From Trichomonas vaginalis G3 (lineage: Eukaryota > Parabasalia > Trichomonadida > Trichomonadidae), in contig NC_067203.1 of the NCBI RefSeq assembly GCF_026262505.1, positions 9,052,001 through 9,116,000 of the forward strand: 64,000 bases of DNA. The letters run 5' to 3'. The translations under genes and the position numbers were made by a program. The notes beneath the pieces are model-generated. The model had not been told where the DNA came from, did no database searches, and saw only the letters and a program-made list of their open reading frames with translations. Positions within the stretch are counted from its first letter, which is position 1, and the number at the start of each line of letters is the position of its first letter. This document shows, one piece after another, positions 28,942-38,832 of this stretch.

Positions 28942-31900
28942 TTAACCAACTCGTATCCAAGCGTGCATTGTTATATAAGGAGGCATATAATCTTTTCCAT
29001 TACCTGCTGGGTCTGTAATACCAGCTACAACATGTGTATGATTTCCTGCAGTTCCACAGAAAATACCTGTGCTTGAATCTACTGGTCAGTTGAAATATCA
29101 TATCTATGCATTCCCTGTCTATCCGAACCCGCTGCAAGATTTGTATAACCTCTTTTTGTTATTGAATGTGAATGGTTTCCTTCCACAGATGTTCTTCCAC
29201 TGAACCTATGCATATGTGAAGGAAGGTTTTCAATACCTATTTTCTTTGAACCTCCCATCTTCATTGACTGCGTATTAGTGTAGAATGGAAACTGTCAACT
29301 ATTTCATACCATCTACCACCAAATAAAGTGTTTGGATTTATTGGATTCATAGACGTATAAACAGCGCCTATAGGATATATTAAATCATATATGCTCATAA
29401 CTCTATAAACATATTCTAAAGAACTTATGTCATTAAATACCATTTGGAATGTATCTCCCGGATGAAATGTTGCATTTGTTCCACTTTTATAATGTAATGT
29501 TAGTTCAATAGAATTATCCAAGAAAAATTCAAAAGTATCTGGTTGAAGACCTCTAACAAATTCAAATGGAGTTGCTGGTTCACCATTTATAATTTCTGTT
29601 GTAAATGTCATTGTATCTGGTTTCGAAAATTTCTTTGTTAGTTCTGCATCCACATAAGTTTTGTCAGCTTTCTTATCTAACATTGCTGGTAGTTCATATG
29701 CTTCAAAGTTTCTGGCATGATCTTCGGTATTCCTGCAACTCTTATCTAAATTGTTAAGAGTATCTTTTACGCTTGTACTTGGATTTTCTAATGGTGCACT
29801 TGAACCAAGGTCAAAGTTCAATATTATGTCGTCTGCTCTAACAGTAGTGAAGGATTTATGTGTATGGTTCTTGTCAGCTTTCTTATCATATAAATCTTGA
29901 GCAGTGAATTTAATATTATGTTCATCCTTCATGACATAAACATCTTTACATCTAATGTTTCTCATCGTCGTTATGTCGTCATCCGATGTTAAACCTTGTG
30001 GAAAGTTAGGAGGTTTACAATATAATGCATCCCCACCAGTTTCTTCAACCGTTCCTTCAATACTTTCTATACCAACAGTTGTGAAGAAATCATGTGTATG
30101 GTTCTTGTCTGCTTTCTTATCTAACATTGCTGGTAGTTCATGTGCTTCAAAGTTTCTGACATGACCTTCAATGTTCATACATTTACTATTTAAGGAGTTT
30201 AGTGTATCTTTTACGCTTGTACTTGGATTTTCTAATGGTGCACTTGAACCAAGGTCAAAGTTCAATATTATGTCGTCTGCTCTAACAGTAGTGAAGGATT
30301 CGTTTGTATGGTTCTTGTCAGCTTTACTGTCTAATGTAGCTTGAAGTTCATTTATATCGGAGATGTTGTGTTTATGAGATTTCAAAACTTTGTTCATTGC
30401 TTCGAGTTCAACTTTGTCAGCTTTACTTTTAATAGCATCTTCAAACGTTATTTTTGCCTTAACTCTCAAAGTAAATCTTGGTTCAACTAATACACCGTTA
30501 ACAGAGAAAGTAGAGGCATAAATTTCATCGTTATAACTAAATGCTTCTGGTGCTTTACCCGTGTCATACTGTACAGTACAGCTTATGTCATAACCTTTAG
30601 CACGAATGTATTTATATCTTCTTTCATTAACATCTTCCGTCTTCACTTCATCACTTCGTGTTAAATATCCATGGTAGTCCGTTATAATCTGTTCGTCTGA
30701 AGTTATATAATGAACGTGGTTTTTATCTGCTTTTTCGGCTAATTTCTCATTAACATCATTCACTTCTAATTCAACTCTTCCGCCAGAACTCTTATTATCA
30801 TTAATCTTTTTCATTAATTCGGTAATTACGTCATAAAGACTATATTCTGTTTTCGGTTTTGTAAATAATGAGTCAAAATTTCTTTTCATCATTACATCGC
30901 TGACATTAATGATATCACCAATTCCTTTTTCATTTATTCTCTTCATTAATTCTGCAATAATGACGAATATATAATCTGTTAATTTATTCTCTTCATCGAG
31001 GGTTATAGAATGTTTTGAAATTGAATCATTAACTCCTCTAAATAAATCAATAACTTCAGGATACACGTTTTTAATGTCTCGAATAACCCGACCAGTATCC
31101 TCGCCACTATGTGGCTCTGAGCCCGTTGGGCTCTGTTGTTCATGTTCTTCGTTCCTGTCGTTACGTGGTTTTATATCTCTAACCATCATCAACGCAGCCA
31201 TAACCGGAGGGTTTGTTGCTACCTGTTCGAAAATCCGTCCGTTATGTATGGTATATCTAAATAATTTCTTTGTGTTTGTTAAAACATTTGAAACAAGTCT
31301 TTTAAAACCATCTACAAAATTTCCTGTTTCACCTAATGTTCTTGCAGCATTTACAAGCTCACCCATTCCCGCTTTTGACCCCAAAAACGTCCATATTGCA
31401 TTTATTTCACTCTGTATAGTTGTCCATTCAGCGAAACTAACACCCGCATTCGCTAAGTTGAAAATGAAATTCAGTGGATCGAACTTAATTCCACCTTCTT
31501 TTTCAATTTCAACGAACTCACTAACATGAGATTTTAAATATTCTTTCGTTAAAATTGTTTTCCCCGATGTTATGTCATTAACGAAACTATCACCGTCAAA
31601 AGTTAACGAATTCAATTTCGTCGTTGATGCTTTTATTTCATACACCGCTTTATCGATAGTTTTTGGCTCACCTTCTTTAGAAGCATATGAAACATTAATG
31701 AATGAATTATATGTATTCATGAATGAGTTAAAATCAATGATTTTCATTAATGAAGCCTTTAATGATTCATTAACTGTCGAATCCCTTAAAACAATTACTG
31801 AACTGTCCTTTATGAAAGGTACACTGCAAACCGTCGAGTTTGGATCAAATGCTGTAGTTGGTGCAGGAATATTAATGATATAAGTCATTAAATCATTAAG

Positions 31901-32386
31901 TGACGTAAATAATGTTGTTGTTTTTGATTTAATTTCTTTAGCATCTGTTATATATGGTAATTTCATTTCTGTAGTTTCTGAATTAAAGATATTCGCTAAA
32001 ATGTTTTGTAAACTGTTTTGAACAGCTGTGTAAACCGTTGAATCCGGAACTCTTACGATTTCACCGTCCTTAATAAAGGGCATTGTACATGGCGTAGTGC
32101 TTGGGTCAAATATTTCGGGGTTATGATTCAACATATATTCTAATGCTTCATGAACAGACTTATATACTGTTGTGTCGTTCTTCATGACAACTTCTCCATT
32201 TACAATGAAAGGCATTGTACATGGAGTTAAAATAGGGTCAAACTTTTCATAGTCCTTCCATGTTATGTATTTCTCAGTATTTCCATCAGAAATAACAATA
32301 TATTTGTCAGTAAGTGTGAGAGAGTATTGACCAAAATATAAACGTTTAGCTCTGTCAGCTTCATACGCATATGCAGCTATACTCAT
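28942..32386 (-). pseudogene. Tail-fibre/collar-like attachment protein, broken
   Basis: Very long protein with repeated modules. Early repeats pair SVPFIKD/TMPFIVNGE motifs with DSTVYTAVQ motifs. The middle is helical, and later modules repeat ADKNHTHxSFTTV and DKKADK several times, as in phage tail-fibre repeats. The end has YPIGAVYTSMNPINPNTLFG and a MPPYITMHAWIRV tail, a phage collar/tail-fibre tip signature. A receptor-binding spike of the virion is the best inference. The gene is not whole. A GC-rich double hairpin lies inside it. Confidence 0.75.
31103..31133. repeat. Mini-hairpin 4 (double)
   Basis: GCCACTATGTGGC (31103-31115) and GAGCCCGTTGGGCTC (31119-31133), 3-nt spacer, inside the fibre gene. 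Confidence 0.85.
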
Positions 32387-32401
32387 ATTTTAATGAGAAT
32401 A

Positions 32402-33181
32402 AAATGTTGTTCTATTTGCAAAGTACAGACCCAAACGAATACGGGACAGTAAAGCTACAAACAAACTTAGGTCTACAGAATGAGCCACTTGCATTCAGAA
32501 TGGTTGACTTCAATACTATCGCTTCATTCGTTATAAACAGATGAAACAGATTTCATGGAGATTGAAATAGATGGAAAGAAGCATGAAATAAGATTTCACA
32601 ATAATGTAGAATATAAGATGGAAACATTAGCTGGAGTGTTAAATGCTCTCATAAATACTACAATAAACAAGGATAACGAAGAAAACTTAATGAATGTTAA
32701 ACTTATTGCAGGAGTTTTGAAGTTCAGTTATGCGAAGGAGTTTAAGATAACACGAATGAGTCATAGAGTTCAATTGCTTCTGGGTGCATACCATATGACA
32801 TTTCCTTTGAAAAGTATTGACAAAACGATTGAGATGAAATCTGTTCCATACGTATGTTATGGCAATTGTTTATACATTGAGTCTAAAATAGCTAATGTCA
32901 CAGGCATTTCAGGAGTTAATAGTAAAGGTTCAGTAGAATATAAGTCTTTCTGTTATGCAGTCAATTCAATGTTCATTCCAAACGTTCCTGTCATAGCAAC
33001 TCATTTAGGTAAATGGGTTCGCATTAGTCCTCATAATTTGAAAGACATGCAATTCAGACTTGTTGACTTTCAAGGCGAGCCTGTAGAACTGAAGGCACCA
33101 GTGCGAATGACTGTTGAAGTTGACTTTTTAGAAAATATTAAATGCAACAGCTTACAAGAGAACTCAGAGCTAAAAATATAA
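32402..33181 (+). pseudogene. Structural-candidate gene, broken copy of the 57544-58308 family
   Basis: Starts MLFYLQSTDPNEYGT and ends with the conserved FRLVDFQGEPVELKAPVRMT and VEVDFLENIK. The second half is near-identical to the Polinton 2 protein, whereas the middle is strongly diverged in both DNA and protein. A beta-rich protein without enzyme motifs, possibly capsid-associated. Diverges from the fibre gene start, sharing a 15-bp promoter space, so the two are probably co-regulated. Not whole. Confidence 0.65.
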
Positions 33182-33411
33182 AGTATGAATGTTATGTATT
33201 AGGTCATGAACTTTGGTTATTGCTGTTTGATGAAACAAATGAGTTAGTTATGTCAGTCAAGAGAACAGAAAAAGGCGTCAAAGGCGCCGAGCGCAAAGCG
33301 CTATATTGTGTTAGTGAAAACTGCACCAAGTCAATAAGATTAGGTTTGCATTATGAAGATGAGTTCGATACTGTTGAAGAAGTTTTGGATAGATATTACA
33401 AATTGCTTTAA
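33142..33411 (+). CDS. Small acidic/basic protein overlapping its upstream neighbour
   Basis: 89 residues: MQQLTRELRAKNIKYECYVL, HELWLLLFDETNELVMSV, and a C-terminal EDEFDTVEEVLDRYYKLL. It overlaps the upstream gene by about 40 bases. The equivalent in Polinton 2 (57341-57583) is shorter by the 30-bp double hairpin found here. Unknown function; alpha/beta pattern. Confidence 0.65.
   Translation: MQQLTRELRAKNIKYECYVLGHELWLLLFDETNELVMSVKRTEKGVKGAERKALYCVSENCTKSIRLGLHYEDEFDTVEEVLDRYYKLL
33274..33302. repeat. Mini-hairpin 5 (double)
   Basis: GGCGTCAAAGGCGCC (33274-33288, one G-T pair) and AGCGCAAAGCGCT (33290-33302). The 30-bp insertion is absent from the same codon position in Polinton 2, where the flanking bases are contiguous. 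Confidence 0.92.
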
Positions 33412-34022
33412 TTTACTAAAACATATTTCAAACAAAGTTTATATTCTGTTGAAAGTTTTGTATACTCGTTCGAATATTTATACTTAAACTCAACTCCTGT
33501 AGTTCCTGGTATTTCAATGATGCGGATGTTACCTATTTTCATGAATGGTGGCGTTTGACCACAGCATTCGATTTCAGGGTCGAGATAGTCAATGACACAT
33601 TGTTTCCCTGTTATTCGTGATATAACATTTTCAAGGTCCTCCTTTGTTAGAATTATTTGGTTCTTACTTATAAGATTTGTCAAAAGCTTCTTATCGTCTT
33701 TGAGTAAAATTGTTTGGTATAACTGAAGAAGGTAATGGTCTACGTTATCTGAAGGATTTGTTTGAACATTTGTGTAAGGGTTGTCGTTGGCTTCTCTTGA
33801 AAGAATTTGGTCCAGTGGTGGATACTCTAACTTAACATCTGATGTAGCGTTAGCGTTTGAAGCTGAGTTTAAATTCACGGATTTCAGTTCTGGTTCTTTT
33901 TCTTTCAAACACTCTGAACTATAGTTCTTTATGACAATATTGTTTGTCGTTCGTGAGTCAACATTTGATGTTGGTTCAATTGGAACATTAACGGCACCAG
34001 CTAAGATGGATTTGCTTCTCAT
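33408..34022 (-). CDS. Unknown protein (204 residues), Polinton core gene
   Basis: Low-complexity Asn/Ser/Pro N-terminal half, then a folded C-terminal domain: LLQLYQTILLKDDKKLLTNL, LENVISRITGKQCVIDYLD, GQTPPFMKIGNIRIIEIP. No family recognised. Starts back-to-back with the 34048 gene; the 25-base gap contains AATAAAAACC, so one promoter probably serves both. Homologue in Polinton 2 at 56649-57290 carries an extra in-frame hairpin. Confidence 0.65.
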   Translation of the reverse strand: MRSKSILAGAVNVPIEPTSNVDSRTTNNIVIKNYSSECLKEKEPELKSVNLNSASNANATSDVKLEYPPLDQILSREANDNPYTNVQTNPSDNVDHYLLQLYQTILLKDDKKLLTNLISKNQIILTKEDLENVISRITGKQCVIDYLDPEIECCGQTPPFMKIGNIRIIEIPGTTGVEFKYKYSNEYTKLSTEYKLCLKYVLVN

Positions 34023-34047
34023 TTCATATAGAATAAAAACCTTTTAT

Positions 34048-34449
34048 ATGTATGAAATGAACAATATACTCGACAAGGGTTTGAATGTAAAGCTAACGAA
34101 TGAAAATATTGTTGAATTCACTGAGACAGGAGCTGTGTATAAAGATGTAGAACTACTGAACAAAAGAGCTAAGGGAAGAAGCAGGAACATGAACAAAGGG
34201 TGGAAGCCTATAAAAATTTATGTCAATGATGGCTCAGGAGGTTCAAACATAAAGTATGCAGAAAGTTATAGAGTTTATGCTCTCAAAGGTGAAAAGCCTT
34301 CATTTAAGAACAGCTATTCTAACGCATATCCTCAAAAGCTAACGGATGGGGAAGTGGATGATATGAATGACAGCAAAAATATTAACAGAAATGGCGACAG
34401 AGATGCATGGAATTTGTTTACCATCAGTCAATTGAAGGTTAAACTTTAA
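34048..34449 (+). CDS. Unknown basic protein (134 residues), Polinton core gene
   Basis: I take the ATG at 34048 (MYEMNNILDKGLNVK), not an earlier in-frame Met at 33931, because the upstream stretch overlaps the divergent neighbour and the AATAAAAACCTTTTAT leader sits just before it. Contains KRAKGRSRNMNKGWKPIKIY, basic and Gly-rich, and ends QLKVKL. Its copy at 56222-56623 in Polinton 2 is identical in nearly every residue, so it is under constraint or very recently shared. Unknown function. Confidence 0.65.
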   Translation: MYEMNNILDKGLNVKLTNENIVEFTETGAVYKDVELLNKRAKGRSRNMNKGWKPIKIYVNDGSGGSNIKYAESYRVYALKGEKPSFKNSYSNAYPQKLTDGEVDDMNDSKNINRNGDRDAWNLFTISQLKVKL

Positions 34450-35330
34450 AACAATGTTGGTCGTTCCCATGGAATATTTTTGACTTTAATGGTATTAGTC
34501 ATGATATGAATCTCAAGGTATGAACGAGGAGAGATGAGAGACTTATATGCTTCCCAAATTTCTTCAAAAGGTAATGTTATACCTGACTGTTTCCAAATGA
34601 GTTCAATATCATAACGTGAGAAACCTTGAAAGATAACGAAGTCAGTTATGAGACGTTTTATGTTTAAAGCTAAAAACCTCCATGTTTGCATAAGTATTGC
34701 TACAGTTAAGTGGTAATGTCTGACTTTAGTATGATGTTAGCTAATGGTGAGTCTGGTTTTGACACTAAACCTTTACCAGCGAAGTCGTCACAAACGAGCA
34801 GAGTGTTTGAAGGATACTTTTTGAAGGGGTATTTTGAAAGTTTTGATAGAATGTAGTTTGTCAGTCGTTTCATATCGTAAACTCCTGAGTACTGACGTAA
34901 GTGGTGTTTGTCAATAATTCTTTCCATCTCTTCTGAAGTCTTTTGCATTCCTGACTGTAAATTCAACGATGGCATAATATTTCCTCTTACGTCGAATGTA
35001 ACGTTGAAGAAATTCAATGAGTTCACTGTCTGGAACTTTAACGACAGAGGCTTGAACTTTTGACATAAATGTTTTCGCTGTTGAGTCCATAGAGTCTGAA
35101 GTTGCTGATATAATGATTTGGTCATAATATGAGTCGTTTCCTAAACGTTCTGTTATGAGTATATGACGAATGAGGTTAAATGTCTTACCTGAACCCATCT
35201 TTCCACAATAGAAATAAACGCCATTTGAACAGAACTCATAGTCCTTACTGAAAGGAAGAATGAGAGAAGAGTTAAGTTTGTCTGTAGTTTCATTCATGTC
35301 TTCATCTACGTCATGTATTAAATGCTTCAT
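34446..35330 (-). pseudogene. Genome-packaging ATPase (FtsK/HerA, A32-like), broken
   Basis: Walker A in FYCGKMGSGKTFNLIRHI and Walker B in NTLLVCDDFAGKG, with a TSDSMDSTAKTF segment between; the C-terminal part ALNIKRLITDFVIFQGFSRYD and DIELIWKQSG fits a RecA-like fold. The family motor pumps genome into Polinton and NCLDV capsids. Not whole in this copy. Neighbour of minor-capsid-like genes, as expected for a morphogenesis module. Confidence 0.85.
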
Positions 35331-35346
35331 TTTATCTCCATTAAAA

Positions 35347-36227
35347 ATGCAAGTCAGAAATATTCAGAACATAGCACCGAGTCTAACTGACAAGAGTATA
35401 AAGATATACTATGAACACGTTATGATGAAACCTACCAAAATTCAAGAAAGTCAGTATACTTATGAATATCCAAGACACTGGGTAGAGTATGTAGGAGGTG
35501 AGAAAGCTATTGAAATAAGACAGGTTCGAAGTATTCCAGCAGGAAGAACAATATTATTGAAGAACTTTAATGTTTTGAGGTATAATGATGAAACAAAGAA
35601 GCAAGATAGTTTTCCTGTTGCTGTGTATGTGAACCTAGACACAGGAGATGACATGAAAGTTTTTAACACAAAGCTTCAAACGGTAGTGAGAGAACAACTG
35701 ACTGCGGAAGGACACCATTACCTTCAGAAGTTAGCATAGCATATAATTTTGAAACAAACTCAATAGATTTTAAAGTCATCTCTGCAAAGAAGTCAGGTTT
35801 TACATTTAATGAAGCAGATGTATATTCGAATGAAAACTTCAAAGCTATTGCATGGTTAGATAATGACGATTGCTTTAAGAAAATATTTAAATTCAGTGAC
35901 TCAACGATGTCAATAGATGACCTTCGTGGAATGTTACCATCGACGTTTACAGTTGAAGGTTCAGCAGGATTGCTTACAAGATTGTCAATTGGTGGTATTT
36001 GGTCTCGTGAGAACATTGTTATAAAATCCAGTATAAGTGAATTTGCTGAAGAATCTATATTATGTCTTTCAAACTACATGTATTCGCCACCGAAGCATTA
36101 TAGTATAACAAACTTTGTCAGTAAGTTTAACATAAGACTTGTCGAACCTTCTTCAATGAAAGATGTTGTGCTACCTAAAGATGGAAAGGATGGACTCATT
36201 ATTGAGATGATTTTAATAGCATATTAA
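35347..36227 (+). pseudogene. Minor capsid-like structural protein, broken
   Basis: About 290 residues in the family. Beta-rich, with YEYPRHWVEYVGGEKAIEIR near residue 40 and MLPSTFTVEGSAGLLTRLSI, SWENIVIKSSI-like strands later, and C-terminal LIIEMILIAY. Starts MQVRNIQNIAPSLTDKSIK, diverging from the ATPase. Resembles the 19997-20854 protein in its first 60 residues. Probable minor capsid or penton component. Not whole; its homologue at 54441-55322 in Polinton 2 has an uninterrupted frame. Confidence 0.65.
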
Positions 36228-36425
36228 ATGAGCTTGTTCTTGAAGGTCATTCATGATGAAATAACTGTTGTAGAAGATGTTAGCAATTGTTCAGACATTT
36301 TGAAGCGAATAGATGATATAAGAAAGAAGTTTATGAATGAGAATGTTTATGTTTCATTGACTTTCTCCAGTAACGAGAACTTTTATGAGATAATATTGAA
36401 GAGAGATGATTTTAATATGGTGTAA
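36228..36425 (+). CDS. Small conserved gene after the minor-capsid candidate
   Basis: 65 residues: MSLFLKVIHDEITVVEDVSN, then LKRIDDIRKK and YVSLTFSSNENFYEIILKRD. Immediately follows the preceding stop, and ends one base before the next start, so the three genes form a tight cluster. The Polinton 2 copy (54216-54440) is nine residues longer because of a double hairpin. Unknown function; a two-strand/helix mini-fold. Confidence 0.6.
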   Translation: MSLFLKVIHDEITVVEDVSNCSDILKRIDDIRKKFMNENVYVSLTFSSNENFYEIILKRDDFNMV

Positions 36426-36939
36426 ATGGTAGCTTGGGCAGCTTTAGGCGCAATGGGAACAAAAGCATTAGCATTTGGAGCAAAAGCACTTGGAGCTTAT
36501 GACGCAGTAAATAAAATGAGTGGAGGAAGGTTTCGAAGACATTAGATGCAAATAAAGGAAAGATTGGAGGCTGGGTTGCAAAGAAGTTAAGATTAAATAA
36601 AATAGGACTCATAAATAAAGCATCCAATTTGGTTGCGACTGAGTCAGAAAATGCTTTAGGAAAGGACGATGAGTTTGCAAAACACGCAAAAGACTTTAAT
36701 GACCAGATGAAAGGTGAAACAATGCATTTAAATAGAGTCGATGGAACTCTTCTCCACCAGTAGTTCTTCCGTATGGTCCCTATGGAATGTATGGAAACCC
36801 TTACGAAAGACCATTTGACCCATTGACTGGTGGAAGTAACTGGTATCATTACGGACGAAGAAGAAAGACAGTCAAGTTGGAGACAGACGTGAAGAAAGCA
36901 ACTAAAAAGAAACCAAGGAAGAGAGTTATAAAGCAATGA
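36426..36939 (+). pseudogene. Ala/Gly-rich N-terminus, basic C-terminus protein, broken
   Basis: Opens with an amphipathic/hydrophobic Ala-Gly stretch (VAWAALGAMGTKALAFGAKA) and ends with Lys/Arg-rich KKATKKKPRKRVIKQ; a PYGPYGMYGNPYERPFDPLT segment lies between. Membrane-active N-terminus plus basic tail is reminiscent of adenoviral minor core or pVI-like proteins, but there is no clear homology. Its homologue at 53688-54215 in Polinton 2 has an open frame. Not whole here. Its last bases enter the inverted repeat. Confidence 0.6.
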
Positions 36940-36947
36940 ATTCAAGT

Positions 36948-36994
36948 GGGTGAAAAAACAGGTGAAAAAAGAGGTGAAATCTCACCACTTCACC
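36948..36994 (-). promoter_or_regulatory. 47-bp GGTGAA/TTCACC cluster, copy in right repeat
   Basis: Reverse-oriented partner of 16811-16857 within the inverted repeat. Confidence 0.7.
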
Positions 36995-37084
36995 TAAATT
37001 TATTTTTGTGCTATGTTTTCATACGTGTGAGGGTGGTGATATCATTAATTTTTTATTTTACTGAAAATTTTTATTTGGATGTAA

Positions 37085-37369
37085 ATGACAGAACAAAAGC
37101 AACTCATACAAATCGAAAAATATAACAAACATACATTTAAACATTTATTCTTCCTTCCTGAGCATAACATGTTCTTTACACTTCATCCTAGACCAGTTGA
37201 CTTTTCATTGACTGTGTATAAAGATTGTCATGGTAGTTTTATAAAAACTTATGATGATGAAGGTAAGTTAACAAGACTATGCATTTCAAAACTTGAGAAA
37301 CTTTATGACTTCAAGTATGACTACAATAGAGTTAACATTGACGATGAAGATATAGAAGAAAATTTATGA
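37085..37369 (+). CDS. Terminal-repeat gene, right copy (94 residues, unknown)
   Basis: Same protein as 16436-16720, on the opposite strand and pointing outward towards the right tip. Because the inverted repeats are homogenised, every Polinton 1 carries two copies. Leader TTTTTATTTGGATGTAA before the ATG. Function unknown. Confidence 0.7.
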   Translation: MTEQKQLIQIEKYNKHTFKHLFFLPEHNMFFTLHPRPVDFSLTVYKDCHGSFIKTYDDEGKLTRLCISKLEKLYDFKYDYNRVNIDDEDIEENL

Positions 37370-37568
37370 GAACGTTTATTTTTTCATTAGTGAGTTCGTT
37401 AGTGAGGTGAAATGGTTGGCGGCTTTGTAAATATTTAAGGTTAAGTTAGTTTTTGCGTTCATGTTGTAAAATGTACGTTAACGGTTTTGTAAAGTGTCAA
37501 ATTCACAAGTATTGGGTAAGGTGGAACGCAATGCCACCATACCCAAGACTGGTGTACTAACTAGCTTA

Positions 37569-38090
37569 TTTACCTGAAGCTATATTACTTAATATAACAT
37601 TCAAAGTATTATTGCTATTTATTGGAGAACAAATTTATGTAATTTTCACATGAAAATTGATAAATTTGTATTTCCTTATGATAATCAATTTTTGTATTTG
37701 TAGAGAGTCTCCCTGCATGATATCAAGACTTGGCTATAAGTCTTTATCCATTTTTGAAAATTGTATTGTAAATTGTAAGAATTTCTGAATACTACTACTA
37801 TAAAATATAATTGCTTATCTATGTATATTCTCCCTGCATGATATCAAGACTTGGCTATAAGTCTCTATTCATTATGAGTATGACCCCATTTTTTTTACAA
37901 AAAGTGCCGAATTGCAACTTTGTCCCAATCTCGTCTGAATTCTATTTCTTTGTTATTTGTCATGTTGAGTTCCTTTTAAATTTAATCAGTTTGACTGTCT
38001 AATTAATTAGAATTCTTGATATAAAAGTATTTAAAAGCTAATATACACAAATGATTCAGAACGATGACTCTTCACGCAATAATCATCTTC
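37569..38090. other. Intergenic region with a duplicated 36-bp hairpin motif
   Basis: A 36-bp segment (TCTCCCTGCATGATATCAAG plus a further 16 bases) occurs at 37708-37743 and 37829-37864, 121 bp apart. Its end, AGACTTGGCTATAAGTCT, can form a 6-bp hairpin. Otherwise AT-rich and non-coding. Confidence 0.65.
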
Positions 38091-38640
38091 TAATTATGAT
38101 GTATCATACATTAATTGAATGTATTGCTCCGAGAATTTGTAACATATCATTTTTATAGGAAATTGTTTATAAATATGTCTGTACATGAGCAAAGGTGTTT
38201 GTTGAATACATTTACATTGAATGAAACAAAAGCTATTGCTATCGACAGTTTCCCTTTAAGCTCTTCTGATAGCATAATTAAGACGTTCATAAAAAAGAAA
38301 ATTGTAACAATGGAAGGACTCCACTCCTTCATGCATCAAATTCGATAAACATCAAGTTATTAAATATCTTATCTCTGGTTGTGTTGATATGAAAATGAAG
38401 GATAAATATAGATATGCTTAACACAGGAATTCACCAACTCATGGCCATCTTGAAATTATTAAATTTCTATTTTTCTTTTGTAGTTGATAAAAGAAATAAA
38501 GGATAAAAATGGACATTATCCACTCATTGGTACATCAAAATATGGTTTCTTGAAGTTGATAAATATCTTTTGTCTGATAAAGATGCAAAGACTAATGATA
38601 GATCTACTTCACTCTAAGTTTTAACAAATAATGTAAAAGA
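38091..38640 (+). pseudogene. Ankyrin-repeat pseudogene
   Basis: A 77-residue frame (38115-38348, SVHEQRCLLNTFTLNETKA...) is followed by stretches that read as ankyrin repeats in changing frames: HQVIKYLIS, then HGHLEIIKFLF, then YGFLEVDKYLL. Stops and frame changes are frequent, so it is an old decayed copy of the trichomonad ankyrin family. It begins about 530 bp from the Polinton 1 insertion. Confidence 0.65.
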
Positions 38641-38832
38641 TAAACCGAAATTTATTGAAATATTGTAACTAATTTTGATTAGATACTAAAAATGTGATAC
38701 AAATATATTAATTTTTAAAATCATAATGGAAAATTGTTGTCATTTTTATTGATTAAAAAAATTAATAAATTACAAACAAAACAATAAACTAAATTGTACT
38801 TTAGTTACATACAAACAAATTTAAAAGTAATA

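Larger units (their letters stand above)
16243..37562. mobile_element. Polinton 1 (Maverick), complete ends, broken
   Basis: A 21.3-kb Polinton bounded by 648-bp inverted repeats starting AGTTAGTACACCAG. AGCTTA occurs at 16238-16243 and at 37563-37568, offset by one base relative to the ends, and may be the 6-bp target duplication. Parts in order: terminal gene, small coiled-coil gene, membrane protein, major capsid, accessory genes, polymerase B, KilA-N genes, integrase, fibre, structural genes, packaging ATPase, basic protein, terminal gene. Several genes are disrupted; I estimate about eight breaks. Inverted repeats that are near-identical and many intact frames suggest a fairly young fossil. 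Confidence 0.93.
36915..37562 (-). repeat. Right terminal inverted repeat of Polinton 1
   Basis: 648 bp, reverse complement of 16243-16890, ending GGTGTACTAACT. AGCTTA follows at 37563-37568. Confidence 0.95.

Noticed and set aside
31074-31529. 151-residue plus-strand frame
   Set aside because: Antisense of the fibre gene, without independent support.
36412-36945. 177-residue minus-strand frame and its relative at 53682-53912
   Set aside because: Antisense shadow of the basic-protein gene; the sense frame is conserved and fits the cluster.
16436-37562. Adenovirus-type cysteine protease expected in Polintons
   Set aside because: I looked for a His...Cys (Ulp1-like) pattern in all unassigned genes and saw none I could defend.
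16238-37568. Firm 6-bp target duplication AGCTTA of Polinton 1
   Set aside because: The two copies are offset by one base relative to the inverted-repeat ends, so I list it only as a candidate.
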